From Microcella frigidaquae (GTDB lineage Bacteria; Actinomycetota; Actinomycetes; Actinomycetales; Microbacteriaceae): a stretch of 64,000 nt of DNA. Every line of letters begins with the position of its first letter. The stretch's first letter is position 1. The DNA lies in assembly GCF_014200395.1 (NCBI RefSeq), contig NZ_JACHBS010000001.1:496001-560000 (forward strand), read 5' to 3'. Shown here one piece after another: positions 32,002 through 40,608 of this stretch. A program made the translations under genes and the position numbers. The notes under the pieces were generated by a model. That model did not search any database. It was not told the origin of the DNA and worked only from the letters and a program-made list of their open reading frames with translations.

Positions 32002-32924
32002 TGGCGGCCGCGACACCTCTCACGGTGCTGATCGCCGGCGCATCCGGGATGATCGGCACCGAGCTGCAGCGCCAGCTGCGCGCCGACGGCCACACCGTGC
32101 TCACGCTCGTGCGCCGCGCGCCGCGCAGCGAGACCGAGTTCGCCTGGTCGCCCGGGTCGGGAGTGCTCGACACCGGGGTCTTCGACCGTGCCGACGCGGT
32201 CGTCAACCTGTCGGGCGCCTCGATCGCGCGGATCCCCTGGACCCGCGGCTACAAGAAGCAGATCCTCGAGTCGCGCGTGCGGGCGACGCGCGCGCTCGCC
32301 GAGGGCATGGCAAAGTCGTCGAACCCTCCCTCCGTGTTCCTCAGCGGCTCGGCGGTCGGCTACTACGGCGATCGTCCGGCCGTGCGCCTGACCGAGGATG
32401 CGAGCAAGGGCGAGGGCTTCCTCAGCGACGTCGTCGCCGCGTGGGAGGAGGCCGCGAGCCTCGCGCCCGCGAAAACCCGCACGGTCTTCCTCCGCACCGG
32501 TCTGGTGATCGGTCGGGGCGGAGCCATGACGCCGCTGCGGCTGCTCACCGCCGTCGGCGCGGCTGCCCGTGTCGGCTCGGGAGGCCAGCACTGGCCGTGG
32601 ATCAGCCTCTACGACGAGGCCGCCGCGATCCGCCACCTGCTCACCTCGACGCTGCGCGGCCCGGTGAACCTGGCCGGCCCCACCCCCGCGACGAGCGACC
32701 GCGTGACGCGGGCGCTGGCAGCGGCGATGCACCGCTGGCACCTGCTGCGCCTGCCGGAAGGTCTCATCGGCACGATAATGGGCGACGCGGGCCGCGAGCT
32801 GCTGCTGTCGAGCCAGAAGCAGGTCCCCGCCAAGCTGCTCGCCGACGGCTTCCGCTTCCGGCATGAGACCGTCGAGCAGGCGCTGGAGGAGCTGGTGCGG
32901 CCGACTCCGGCCGAGGAGGCCTAG
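32001..32924 (+). CDS. TIGR01777 family epimerase / SDR-like protein
   Basis: 307 aa from a GTG overlapping the OsmC stop by one base. Extended SDR fold: TVLIAGASGMIGTELQRQL, VVNLSGASIARIPWT, SGSAVGYYGDR and the C-terminal DUF1731 region (LPEGLIGTIMGDAGRELLLS, LLADGFRFRHETVEQAL). Family relatives include cell division inhibitor SulA-like YfcH; the substrate is unknown. Its last 4 bp overlap the convergent membrane gene. Confidence 0.88.
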   Translation: MAAATPLTVLIAGASGMIGTELQRQLRADGHTVLTLVRRAPRSETEFAWSPGSGVLDTGVFDRADAVVNLSGASIARIPWTRGYKKQILESRVRATRALAEGMAKSSNPPSVFLSGSAVGYYGDRPAVRLTEDASKGEGFLSDVVAAWEEAASLAPAKTRTVFLRTGLVIGRGGAMTPLRLLTAVGAAARVGSGGQHWPWISLYDEAAAIRHLLTSTLRGPVNLAGPTPATSDRVTRALAAAMHRWHLLRLPEGLIGTIMGDAGRELLLSSQKQVPAKLLADGFRFRHETVEQALEELVRPTPAEEA

Positions 32925-33385
32925 GCCGCTCCCTCGGCCGCGGTCTCGGCCCGCTCGAGTCGGAGCGCCTCGCGCATCGCCCAGCGGGCACGGCGCCTGT
33001 CGCTCGCCGCGTCGTAGGCGAGCGCGAGCCGGAACCAGTGCTGCCACGAGCCGGGGTGCTGCTGCACCTCGGCCGCGTAGCGCTCGAAGATCGCGTCGGC
33101 GGCGGCGCGCTCGACGCGACCGCTGACGCGGGCGGGCGCCTCGTCGTCGGGCAGGCCGCCCTCGACCTCGAGGCGGCGGGCGAGTCGCTCGGCGCCGAAG
33201 CCGAAGCGTAGCTCGACGGCGAGCCCCCAGACGCCGACGAGCGGCAGCACGACCAGCGCCCAGCCCATGGCCTGCACGATCGGCAGCGGGTCGCGGACCA
33301 GGTTGACCGCGTAGCCGATGACGACGGCGAGGTACAGGGCGAGAAGGAGCGCCATCAGCAGCGCTCCCCAGCGGGCGCGCGTCAT
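32921..33385 (-). CDS. Membrane protein with helical repeat tail
   Basis: 154 aa from the ATG at 33385, which overlaps the dapB stop (ATGA). Two membrane helices (LLMALLLALYLAVVIGYAV and ALVVLPLVGVWGLAVEL) are followed by a helical cytoplasmic part resembling a TPR unit (GSWQHWFRLALAYDAASDRRRARWAM). No named family recognised. Co-transcribed with dapB. Confidence 0.8.
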   Translation of the reverse strand: MTRARWGALLMALLLALYLAVVIGYAVNLVRDPLPIVQAMGWALVVLPLVGVWGLAVELRFGFGAERLARRLEVEGGLPDDEAPARVSGRVERAAADAIFERYAAEVQQHPGSWQHWFRLALAYDAASDRRRARWAMREALRLERAETAAEGAA

Positions 33386-34167
33386 CCGCGGTCGCTCCGG
33401 TCGGGAGCCGCCGCGGTATCGGATCCCGCGACGGGCGAGGTGAGACCGAGCAGGCTGTCGAGCCCGACGACGAGACCGGTGGTCTCGGCCGCGGCCCTCA
33501 GGCCGAGCAGGATGCCCGCCTCGTAGGAGCTCGGCGACAGCGTCTCGTGGGTGATGGTCACGACCTCGCCGGTGCCGCCGAGGTGGACCTCCTGCCGCGC
33601 GACCACGCCCTGGAGACGCAGCGAGTGGATCGGCACGCTCGCGACCTGCTGTCCGCGGGCGCGCTGGTCGGTGTGCGGCGCGACGACCGGGCCGAGGTCG
33701 GCGCGGGCGTGCCCGATGAGCTCGGCGGTGCGCACGGCCGTGCCCGAGGGCGAGTCGACCTTGGCGGCGTGGTGCGCCTCGACGATCTCGATCGACTCGA
33801 AGTAGCGGGCGGCGATGGTGGCCAGGTGCGTCGCGACGACGGAGCCGAGCGCGAAGTTCGGGATCACCACGACCCCCGCATCCGGATGCTGCGCCACGAG
33901 CGCGCGAAGGGTGCGCAGCCGGTCCTCGCTCCAGCCGCTGGTGCCGACCAGCACCTTCAGGCCCGACCGCACAGCGTGATCGACGACGGTCGGCGAGACT
34001 CCCGGCGCGGTGACATCGAGCACAACGTCGGCCCCGAGCATCTCGCCGAGGTCGCTGCGCGAGTCGAGCCGCGCGACGAGGGCGAGGTCGCTCTGCTGCT
34101 CGATGAGCGTGCATGCGAGCGAGCCGAGACGGCCGCTCGCCCCGACGACGGCGACCCGGATGACCAT
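33382..34167 (-). CDS. dapB: 4-hydroxy-tetrahydrodipicolinate reductase
   Basis: 261 aa. Nucleotide motif VAVVGASGRLGSLACTLI, substrate motif EAHHAAKVDSPSGTA with the catalytic His and Lys, and HETLSPSSYEAGILL. Second step of DAP synthesis. The ATG has TAGACT (34174-34179) exactly 6 nt upstream and no ribosome site: likely leaderless. Confidence 0.95.
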   Translation of the reverse strand: MVIRVAVVGASGRLGSLACTLIEQQSDLALVARLDSRSDLGEMLGADVVLDVTAPGVSPTVVDHAVRSGLKVLVGTSGWSEDRLRTLRALVAQHPDAGVVVIPNFALGSVVATHLATIAARYFESIEIVEAHHAAKVDSPSGTAVRTAELIGHARADLGPVVAPHTDQRARGQQVASVPIHSLRLQGVVARQEVHLGGTGEVVTITHETLSPSSYEAGILLGLRAAAETTGLVVGLDSLLGLTSPVAGSDTAAAPDRSDRG

Positions 34168-34209
34168 GCCGCCAGTCTACGGCGCGGCAACGGTGCCTAG
34201 GCTGGGGTC

Positions 34210-34695
34210 ATGGTGACCTGGCGCTCCGCCCTGCCGAGCGACGATGCGGCGCGCGTGCTGCTCGATCAGTACTTCCAGGCGCGCGCGCAGGGCTTCCCCG
34301 ACGGGCCGGAGGCGTACCGGCGCACCGAGCCCATCGATGCGGAGTACCGCCTCCCCGTCGGCGTGTTCCTGATCGCGGAGGGCGAGAACCTGAGCGGCGA
34401 GCCCGCCGATGTCGGCTGCGGCGGCATCCGCCGGGTCGCCGACGGTCCGCTCGGGGCGCGGTTCGAGCTCAAGCACCTCTGGGTGCTGCCGCACGCCCGT
34501 CGCCGGGGGGTCGGGCGGGCGCTGCTCGACGAGCTCGTCGATCGGGCCCGTGCGCTCGGCGGTCAGGAGCTCGTTCTCGACACCCATCGCTCGCTCGACG
34601 CTGCCGCGGCCCTGTACGCCGCGCTCGGCTTCAGCCCGATCGAGCCGTACAACGACAACCCCAACGCGACGACCTGGCTCGGTCGGGCGCTCTGA
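34210..34695 (+). CDS. GNAT family N-acetyltransferase
   Basis: 161 aa. Acetyl-CoA loop LPHARRRGVGRALLDELVDRA and the C-terminal AALYAALGFSPIEPYNDNPN fit the GNAT fold. Substrate unknown. TAGGCT (34198-34203) lies 6 nt before the ATG, again a leaderless signature; the gene is divergent from dapB with only 42 bp between the starts. Confidence 0.88.
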   Translation: MVTWRSALPSDDAARVLLDQYFQARAQGFPDGPEAYRRTEPIDAEYRLPVGVFLIAEGENLSGEPADVGCGGIRRVADGPLGARFELKHLWVLPHARRRGVGRALLDELVDRARALGGQELVLDTHRSLDAAAALYAALGFSPIEPYNDNPNATTWLGRAL

Positions 34696-34707
34696 CCCCG
34701 CTCGCGC

Positions 34708-34974
34708 TCAGGCGAGGCTGAGGAACAGCTTCTCGAGGTCGGCGACCTCGACGGGGTCGCCGCTGCCGTCCTCCCGCAGGCACTCCTTCATGGCCGAGGC
34801 GATGATGGCGAAGCCCGCACGATCGATCGCGCTCGACGCGGCGCTGAGCTGGGTGACGATCTCGCGGCAGTCGCGCCCCTCCTCGATCATGCCGAGCACG
34901 GCGCCGAGCTGCCCCTGCGCTCGGCGCAGCCGGTTGGCGATGCGCTTGGCCTCCTCGGCCGGGATGGTGGTCAT
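34708..34974 (-). CDS. CsoR-family repressor, CstR-like (persulfide-sensing type)
   Basis: 88 aa, all-helical DUF156 fold (KRIANRLRRAQGQLGAVLGM). Cys36 and Cys65 line up with the copper ligands of mycobacterial CsoR, but the middle ligand, His61, is Ala61. Loss of that His with two Cys kept is the pattern of CstR, which senses persulfides by Cys crosslinking. The neighbours are rhodanese and a CoA-disulfide/persulfide reductase, and a perfect CsoR-type operator heads the operon. The start overlaps the rhodanese stop (ATGA). Confidence 0.85.
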   Translation of the reverse strand: MTTIPAEEAKRIANRLRRAQGQLGAVLGMIEEGRDCREIVTQLSAASSAIDRAGFAIIASAMKECLREDGSGDPVEVADLEKLFLSLA

Positions 34975-35288
34975 CGGTCGTCCCCTGTCTCGTAGTCGAG
35001 CCCGCGCTGCACCCACGCCATCGTGCCGCCTGCGACCGAGACGGCGTCGAACCCGTTGGCGAGGAGGAAGTCGGCGGCGCGCAGACTGCGGGCACCGGAG
35101 CGGCAGATGATGAACAGCCGCTCGTCGTGCGGAAGGGCATCCAGCTCATCGGGGAGCGTGCCGAGCGGCACGAGCCGCACGCCGGGCACGTGCGCGTCGA
35201 TGTACTCGTCGACCTCGCGCACGTCGATCACGGTCGCGCCGCGCTCGCGCTCGATCACGAGCTGATCGACGGTGATCTCATCGGCCAT
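34971..35288 (-). CDS. Single-domain rhodanese
   Basis: 105 aa from the ATG at 35288, which has AGGAGAT in place. Active-site loop IICRSGARS with Cys62, and the CH2A-like segment VIDVREVDEYIDAHVPG. Cytosolic sulfurtransferase that would move persulfide sulfur to acceptors. Middle gene of the sulfur operon, 58 bp after the reductase-rhodanese fusion gene. Confidence 0.92.
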   Translation of the reverse strand: MADEITVDQLVIERERGATVIDVREVDEYIDAHVPGVRLVPLGTLPDELDALPHDERLFIICRSGARSLRAADFLLANGFDAVSVAGGTMAWVQRGLDYETGDDR

Positions 35289-35346
35289 CGGTATCTCCTC
35301 TCGGTGGTGCGGACGGTGCGGGTGCTGCGATGGTGCGGGCGGGTCG

Positions 35347-36996
35347 TCAGGATGCGGAGCCCGCCCCGGCGGCGACCGCCTGCGTTCCGGCGCGCCAGGT
35401 GGTGTAGCCCCCGTCGAGGTTCGCCACGATGACACCGTACTGCCGCAGGAGCGCGGCGGCCGTGTGCCCGCGCTGACCGACCTTGCAGTGCACGATCACC
35501 CGCTGGCCGCGCAGGCTCTCGGCGTGCTCGCGCAGCTCGTCCACCGGCATGAGCGTGCTGCCCGGGATGGCGCCGAGGGCGTTCTCGCCCGCGGTGCGCA
35601 CGTCGATGAGGCGCCAGCCCTCCGCGAGCCGGGCCTCGACCTCGTGCCACTGCACGCTGAGCTCGCCGTCGATCAGGTTGTCGTCGACGTAGCCGAGCAT
35701 GTTGACGGGGTCTTTCGCCGAGGCGAACTGCGGCGCGTAGGCGAGCTCGAGATCGGCGAGGCCGCGCGCGGGGATGCCGCCCGCCATCGCGGTGGCGATG
35801 ACGTCGATGCGCTTGTCGGCACCGCCGCCGACGGCCTGCGCGCCCAGGATGGCATCGGTCTCGGCGTCGACGATGAGCTTGAGGGCGAGCAGCTCGGCGC
35901 CCGGGTAGTAGCCGGCGTGATCGGTGGGGTGGGTGTGGATCACGCGGATCGCCCTCCCCTCTGCGCGGAGCTCGCGCTCGGTGCGACCGACCGCGGCCGC
36001 GGTGAGCCCGAACAGCCCGATGACGGCGGTACCGAGTGCGGGCACGGCGGCGTGCGGTCGCCCGGCGATGGCGTCGGCCGCGAGCCGGCCGTGCCGGTTG
36101 GCGAGTCCGGCGAGCCAGACCGGTGCGGGGTCGCCGTCGAAGCGCCGCTTGACGACCGCGTCGCCCACCGCGTAGACGGCGGGGTCGGAGGTGCGCTGGA
36201 GCTCGTCGACGACGATATGGCCGCGGTCGTCGAGGGCGAGACCCGCCGCCCGCGCGATCGCGCTGTCGGCCTGCACCCCCACCGAGAGCACGACGAGGTC
36301 GCTCGGCAGGGTGCGGCCGTCCGAGAGCACGACGTGGTCATCGGCGATCGCGGTGACCGTCGTGCCGAGGTGCAGCTGCACCCCGTTGGCCCGAAGACGC
36401 TGTGCGACGATGTGCGCCATCTCGATGTCGAACGGGCGCAGCACGTGCGGCATCGACTGCACGACCGCCACCTCGAGGCCGCGATGGCGGAGGTTCTCGG
36501 CCAGCTCGAGGCCGATGAATCCCGCGCCGACGATGACCGCACGGCGGGCATCCTGCGCCGCGGCGATGATGCGGTCCATGTCGCCGATGTCGCGCAGGGT
36601 CAGTCCGCGATCGACGCCGGCGATCGGCGGGCGCACGGGTGCGGCACCGGGGCTGAGGATGAGCGCGTCGTAGCCGATCGCCTCCTCCGCGCCGGTGCGG
36701 AGGTCGCGCGCGAGCACAGTGCGGGCATCCCGGTCGATCGCCACAGCCTCGGTGCGCACCCGCACGTCGAGGGCGAAGCGCGCCGCGAGCGAGGCGGGCG
36801 TCTGCAGGATGAGCGACTCGCGGTCGGCGATGACGCCGCCGACGTGGTACGGCAGCCCGCAGTTGGCGAAGGAGACGTGCTCGCCGCGCTCGAGCACGAC
36901 GATGCGCGCGGTCTCGTCGAGGCGGCGGAGGCGCGTGGCGGCCGACATGCCACCGGCGACACCGCCCACGATGACGTAGGTGCGAGGAGAGGTCAT
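35347..36996 (-). CDS. CoA-disulfide / persulfide reductase with C-terminal rhodanese domain
   Basis: 549 aa. FAD domain (YVIVGGVAGGMSAATRLRRL), redox Cys46 in SFANCGLPYHVGG, NAD domain (AVIVGAGFIGLELAENL), dimerisation domain, and a C-terminal rhodanese with Cys504 in VHCKVGQRG. This fusion equals CoADR-RHD/Npsr, which reduces CoA persulfides and polysulfides. First gene of the operon with rhodanese and the CstR-like repressor. TATCAT (37003-37008) ends 6 nt before the ATG: leaderless promoter directly beneath the operator. Confidence 0.92.
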   Translation of the reverse strand: MTSPRTYVIVGGVAGGMSAATRLRRLDETARIVVLERGEHVSFANCGLPYHVGGVIADRESLILQTPASLAARFALDVRVRTEAVAIDRDARTVLARDLRTGAEEAIGYDALILSPGAAPVRPPIAGVDRGLTLRDIGDMDRIIAAAQDARRAVIVGAGFIGLELAENLRHRGLEVAVVQSMPHVLRPFDIEMAHIVAQRLRANGVQLHLGTTVTAIADDHVVLSDGRTLPSDLVVLSVGVQADSAIARAAGLALDDRGHIVVDELQRTSDPAVYAVGDAVVKRRFDGDPAPVWLAGLANRHGRLAADAIAGRPHAAVPALGTAVIGLFGLTAAAVGRTERELRAEGRAIRVIHTHPTDHAGYYPGAELLALKLIVDAETDAILGAQAVGGGADKRIDVIATAMAGGIPARGLADLELAYAPQFASAKDPVNMLGYVDDNLIDGELSVQWHEVEARLAEGWRLIDVRTAGENALGAIPGSTLMPVDELREHAESLRGQRVIVHCKVGQRGHTAAALLRQYGVIVANLDGGYTTWRAGTQAVAAGAGSAS

Positions 36997-37002
36997 GGGA
37001 CG

Positions 37003-37023
37003 ATGATATACCCCCGGGGGTAT
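37003..37023 (-). promoter_or_regulatory. CsoR/CstR-type operator overlapping the sulfur operon promoter
   Basis: ATACCCCCGGGGGTAT at 37008-37023 is a perfect 16-bp palindrome of the TACCC-N-GGGTA type bound by CsoR-family tetramers. It overlaps the upstream edge of the TATCAT -10 (37008-37003), which is 6 nt from the ATG. Only one copy was found in the window. Binding by the repressor encoded at 34708-34974 is inferred. Confidence 0.85.
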
Positions 37024-37108
37024 TTTCGCCAGTCATCCCCGCGGCATCGAACCGGCCCTCTCAGCCCACTCCCGAACGACGCTCAGCACGGTGTGCGACA
37101 GTCTCAGC

Positions 37109-38047
37109 ATGCCACGCCCCGTTCCGCTCGAGCGCGCTCGCGGCCGCATCCTGGTCATGTTCTCGGGCGACCCGCAGGGCACGCCCGACTGGGTTCGCGC
37201 CCTCGAGACCGGCGACGACGAGGGCTGGTTCGGCCCTGGATCAGCGGTCTGGGAGGTGCACAGCGGCATCCCCACGGTCGTCGCCGGCATCCGCGCCCTC
37301 CTCATGCAGACCCTGCACCCCGGGGCGATGGCGGGGGTGCACGACCACTCGCGCTATCGGGAGGACCCGCTCGGTCGGCTCGCCGGAACCGTGCGCTGGG
37401 TGCTCACGACGACCTTCGCGGATCGCGCGCAGGCCGAAGCCGCCTGCGCCTGGGTGACGCGCCTGCACGGCACGGTGCGCGGCACGTACGCGTCGGCCGA
37501 CGGCTCGACGGTCGCCTACTCGGCCGACGACGCCGACCTCATCGGCTGGGTGCACTGCGTGTTCGCCGACGCCTTCATCGGCAGCCATGAGACGTGGGGC
37601 GGGCCGGTTGCGGGCGGCTCCGACCAGTATGTGCGCGAATGGGCGCGCGCGGGCGAGCTCATGGGCATGGTCGACCCGCCGCGCAGCCGCGCCGAGCTCG
37701 ATGCCGCCATCGCCTCGTTCCTGCCCGTGCTGCGGCGCGACGAGCGGGTCGAGGAGGCTGTGCGCTGGCTCCGGCGCCCTCCGCTCGGGCGCGGGGTCGG
37801 GCCCGCGTACCGCATCCTCTTCGCCGGCGCCGTGGCCTCCTTGCCCGACACCTATCGCGAGCTGCTCGGCCTGCGGAGACCCCGCTGGCCGGCGATCGCC
37901 CTCACCGGTCTCGCGCTGCGATGGATGCGGATGCTGCTGGGCAGCGAATCATCGAGCCTGCACTACACGCGCCGTCGGCTCGCACGGCTCGCTGCCGCCC
38001 GACCCGGCGGCGTCACGAGCACCGGCACCGCCGACCGCGTCGCCTAG
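37109..38047 (+). CDS. MpaB-like oxygenase family protein (DUF2236)
   Basis: 312 aa from the ATG at 37109; GACAGT (37097-37102) lies 6 nt upstream. A GTG at 37091 is the alternative start. Matches DUF2236 across its length: PTVVAGIRALLMQTLHPGAM, VHDHSRYREDPLGRLAGTV, LIGWVHCVFADAFIGSHE and a C-terminal helical region. The family is named for the fungal mycophenolate oxygenase MpaB and latex-clearing protein relatives; histidines in LHPGAMAGVHDH could bind haem. Substrate unknown. Confidence 0.85.
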   Translation: MPRPVPLERARGRILVMFSGDPQGTPDWVRALETGDDEGWFGPGSAVWEVHSGIPTVVAGIRALLMQTLHPGAMAGVHDHSRYREDPLGRLAGTVRWVLTTTFADRAQAEAACAWVTRLHGTVRGTYASADGSTVAYSADDADLIGWVHCVFADAFIGSHETWGGPVAGGSDQYVREWARAGELMGMVDPPRSRAELDAAIASFLPVLRRDERVEEAVRWLRRPPLGRGVGPAYRILFAGAVASLPDTYRELLGLRRPRWPAIALTGLALRWMRMLLGSESSSLHYTRRRLARLAAARPGGVTSTGTADRVA

Positions 38048-38646
38048 AAGGGCTGGTCGACAGGCAGACCCGTGCGCAGCTCGGCCGGGAGGTGGCCGAG
38101 GTCGTTGTGGGCGACGAGCACGGGCGGCTTCGCGCTGCGCACCCGGATGATCGTGAGCCCGCAGTTCGCCTGGTTGATCCCCATCCAGCGCCATGCCGGC
38201 GCCCCGAAGACCTCGCGAACGAACCAGGCGATGACGAAGTTGTGCGTGATGAGCAGCTCGTGACGGTCATCCCGCGAGGGCGAGAGCCACTCCGCGGTCG
38301 CGTCGGCCATCTGCGCCTCACCGGCCGCGATCTCCTCGGGGGTGATGCCGCCGTAGAAGGGCTCGAAGACGCTGGGCATGTCAGGAGTCGGGCCGGAGGG
38401 GATGCAGTCCATGAGCAGTGCCGAGGGCTCGGGCTCGATCGAGGGCATGTACTCGGTCATGAGCTTGGCCGTCTCGACCGCGCGCTGGAGGGGCGACGTG
38501 CGCACGCGGGAGAACGGCACGCCGCTGAGCCGTTCGGCGATGGCGCGAGCCTGACGCTGGCCGCGCCCGCTCAGCGGTCCGTCGGGGAGGCCGTGCTCCG
38601 CATCCAGCTGCTCGCCGTGCCGAACCAGATAGACGTACCGCGACAC
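38044..38646 (-). CDS. Histidine phosphatase family protein (phosphoglycerate mutase-like)
   Basis: 200 aa from the GTG at 38646, with AAGGAG about 10 nt upstream. Catalytic His in YVYLVRHGEQLD, arginine motif VRTSPLQRAVETAKL, and the second His in LLITHNFVIAWFV. Substrate cannot be predicted. Its last 4 bp overlap the convergent MpaB gene; on the other side it is divergent from the TetR gene across a palindromic operator. Confidence 0.87.
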   Translation of the reverse strand: MSRYVYLVRHGEQLDAEHGLPDGPLSGRGQRQARAIAERLSGVPFSRVRTSPLQRAVETAKLMTEYMPSIEPEPSALLMDCIPSGPTPDMPSVFEPFYGGITPEEIAAGEAQMADATAEWLSPSRDDRHELLITHNFVIAWFVREVFGAPAWRWMGINQANCGLTIIRVRSAKPPVLVAHNDLGHLPAELRTGLPVDQPF

Positions 38647-38716
38647 GTGACCCACGCTCCTTCTCGACCCCTCAGAGCCTAGGCCATGCCCGACACGCGA
38701 ACGGGGTACAGACAAC

Positions 38717-38749
38717 GGACAGACAGCCCTGTCTGTCCCCTGCTACAGT
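38717..38749 (+). promoter_or_regulatory. Palindromic operator and -10 for the TetR gene
   Basis: GGACAGACAG-CC-CTGTCTGTCC (38717-38738) is a perfect 22-bp inverted repeat, followed by a TACAGT -10 at 38744-38749. Position between the divergent phosphatase and TetR genes suggests autoregulation and possible control of both. Confidence 0.8.
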
Positions 38750-38814
38750 GGCGCCATCGGATGCTTCAACCCCCACCCGAGGGAGCCGAGCGCCGCGGAC
38801 AAGCCGGAGCCAGC

Positions 38815-39450
38815 GTGACCCTCCCCGCCCCCGCCGACAGCGCACTGCGCATGCCCCCCGCCAAGCGGAGGATCCTCGAGGCCGCCACGCGGCTGTTCGC
38901 CGCGGAGGGCATCCGCGCGGTCGGGGTCGACCGGCTCATCCACGAGTCGTCGGTCACCAAGGCGACCTTCTACAAGCACTTCGGGTCGAAGGACCGTCTG
39001 ATCCAGGACTACCTCCGGGCGGCTTCGGCACAGGCGCTCGCCTCGCTCGACGAGCGCATCCGATCGGCCGCAAGCCCGGAGGACGGGCTCGCGGCCCTCA
39101 CCGACGATGTGAGCGCGGCCCTGCAGTCCGAGTGCTTCCGGGGGTCGCTGTTCGTCAATGCGGCGGCCGAGTTTCCCGACCCGCACGACCCGGTTCGGCA
39201 GATCATCGCCGAGCACCACGAAGCGATCGCCGGGAGGGTGACCGAGCTGCTGCGGCAGACCGGCCATGTGCTCGCGGGCGAGGCCGCCGACCAGATCATG
39301 GTCGCGTACGTGGGTGCGCTGTCGTGGGGGCACGTGGGCGATCCCATCGGCGCCGCCATCGCGTTCCGCCGGGCGGTCGAGCGCGTTCTCGACGACCGCA
39401 CCGTCGCGGCCTGGGGCGCTCGCGCGCCGGGGTCGCCGATCAGGCGCTGA
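38815..39450 (+). CDS. TetR family transcriptional regulator
   Basis: 211 aa if read from the GTG at 38815 (CGGAG upstream); an ATG at 38761 would add 18 residues. DNA-binding domain: RILEAATRLFAAEGIRAVGV, then SVTKATFYKHFGSKDRLI. The ligand domain includes SECFRGSLFVNAAAEFPDPH, typical of the AcrR-like group. The perfect palindrome and -10 upstream indicate autorepression. The 3' end overlaps the convergent aldo/keto reductase by 11 bp. Confidence 0.88.
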   Translation: MTLPAPADSALRMPPAKRRILEAATRLFAAEGIRAVGVDRLIHESSVTKATFYKHFGSKDRLIQDYLRAASAQALASLDERIRSAASPEDGLAALTDDVSAALQSECFRGSLFVNAAAEFPDPHDPVRQIIAEHHEAIAGRVTELLRQTGHVLAGEAADQIMVAYVGALSWGHVGDPIGAAIAFRRAVERVLDDRTVAAWGARAPGSPIRR

Positions 39451-40417
39451 CGCGGTCGAGCTCGGTGAGATGGTGCCGCGCGAGCGGCGTGCGCGGTGCG
39501 GCCATGATCGCATCGAGCTGCTGGGGCCCGCTCACCGAGACCACCGGGGCGACGACCCGCGGGCGGCTCAGCAGCCACGAGAGCGCCACGGTCGCCGGTT
39601 CGACCCCGAGCTCGTGCGCGACGCGATCGAGCGCGGCGATGACGCGCAGGCCGCGACGGTTCAGGTACCGGGAGGCCTCGGCCCCCCGGCGCTCGCGCTC
39701 GAGATCGGCACGGCTGCGGTACTTTCCCGAGAGGAAGCCCGCCGCGAGGGCGAACCGCGGCAGCACGCCGACATCGAGCTGGGCCGCCACGCGAGCGAGG
39801 TCGCCCTCGTACTCGTCGCGATGCACGAGGTTGTAGTGCTTCTGCAGCGCCACCATGTGCGCGACGCCGAGCTGCCCGGCGGCGATGCGCGCCTCGAGCA
39901 GGCGCTCGCCGGTGTGGTCGCTGCCGCCGAAGTAGCGCACGTCACCGGCGCGGATGAGCTCGTCGACGGCGAGGAGCGTCTCCTCGAAGGGCACGCCGGG
40001 GTCGTCGATGTGCAGGAAGAGCAGGTCGATGCGATCGACGCGCAGTCGGCGCAGCGACGCCTCGACGGCGGCCCGGATGGCCGGGGCCGACAGCCCCGGA
40101 TGATCGGCACTCTTGCCGACCTTGGTGGCCAGGGTGATGGCGTCGCGATTGCCGCGGCCGCGCATCCAGTTGCCGATCATGATCTCGCTGCGCCCACCGG
40201 CGTACGAGTCGGCGGTGTCGACGAAGGTGCCGCCGAGCTCGACGTAGCGATCGAGCACCGCGGTCGTGGTCGGCCCGTCGGCCGTCCAGCCGAACACGGT
40301 GCCGCTCAACGCGATCGGGTAGACCTGCAGCGCGCTCGGCCCGAGGCGGCGCGGCAGCACTACGGGCGCGGTCGAGACCGCGGTGGCTCCGCCGCGGGGG
40401 GCCTGGCTGTCGTTCAC
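39440..40417 (-). CDS. Aldo/keto reductase
   Basis: 325 aa from a GTG at 40417. NADPH-dependent barrel: GGTFVDTADSYAGGRSEIMIG contains the catalytic Asp and Tyr, the lysine is in LATKVGKSADH, and the histidine in DLLFLHIDDPGVPF. The C-terminal cofactor motif LLSRPRVVAPVVSVSGPQQL is intact. Aldehyde or ketone substrate unknown. Confidence 0.9.
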   Translation of the reverse strand: MNDSQAPRGGATAVSTAPVVLPRRLGPSALQVYPIALSGTVFGWTADGPTTTAVLDRYVELGGTFVDTADSYAGGRSEIMIGNWMRGRGNRDAITLATKVGKSADHPGLSAPAIRAAVEASLRRLRVDRIDLLFLHIDDPGVPFEETLLAVDELIRAGDVRYFGGSDHTGERLLEARIAAGQLGVAHMVALQKHYNLVHRDEYEGDLARVAAQLDVGVLPRFALAAGFLSGKYRSRADLERERRGAEASRYLNRRGLRVIAALDRVAHELGVEPATVALSWLLSRPRVVAPVVSVSGPQQLDAIMAAPRTPLARHHLTELDRVSA

Positions 40418-40507
40418 GGTCGTGGATGCTCTCGCTGAGATTGTGCCGGGGGCACCGGTGGTTGAGGCCGACAGTACTCCGTGAGCGGTGCTCGCTCGGG
40501 GACCCGC

Positions 40508-40525
40508 GCCCGATCGTTATCGGGC
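40508..40525. terminator. Hairpin downstream of the rhodopsin gene
   Basis: GCCCGAT/ATCGGGC stem of 7 bp with a 4-nt loop, 84-101 bp beyond the rhodopsin stop. No T-run. The rest of the 190 bp between the rhodopsin and aldo/keto reductase genes shows nothing else clear. Confidence 0.4.
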
Positions 40526-40608
40526 CGTGTCGCGGCCGACCGCAGACGCCGCGGCGCGGCCGCACCCTCGAGGGGCACGACCGCGCCGGGAGTGTTGCGT
40601 GCGGAGAC

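Noticed and set aside
32921..34114. 397-codon frame upstream-extended from the membrane protein gene
   Set aside because: The upstream part is antisense-like and lies in a shifted frame over dapB; the real start is the ATG at 33385.
37011..37020. C5G5 run as a terminator stem
   Set aside because: It lies upstream of a gene, overlaps a -10 and has the TACCC/GGGTA form of a CsoR operator.
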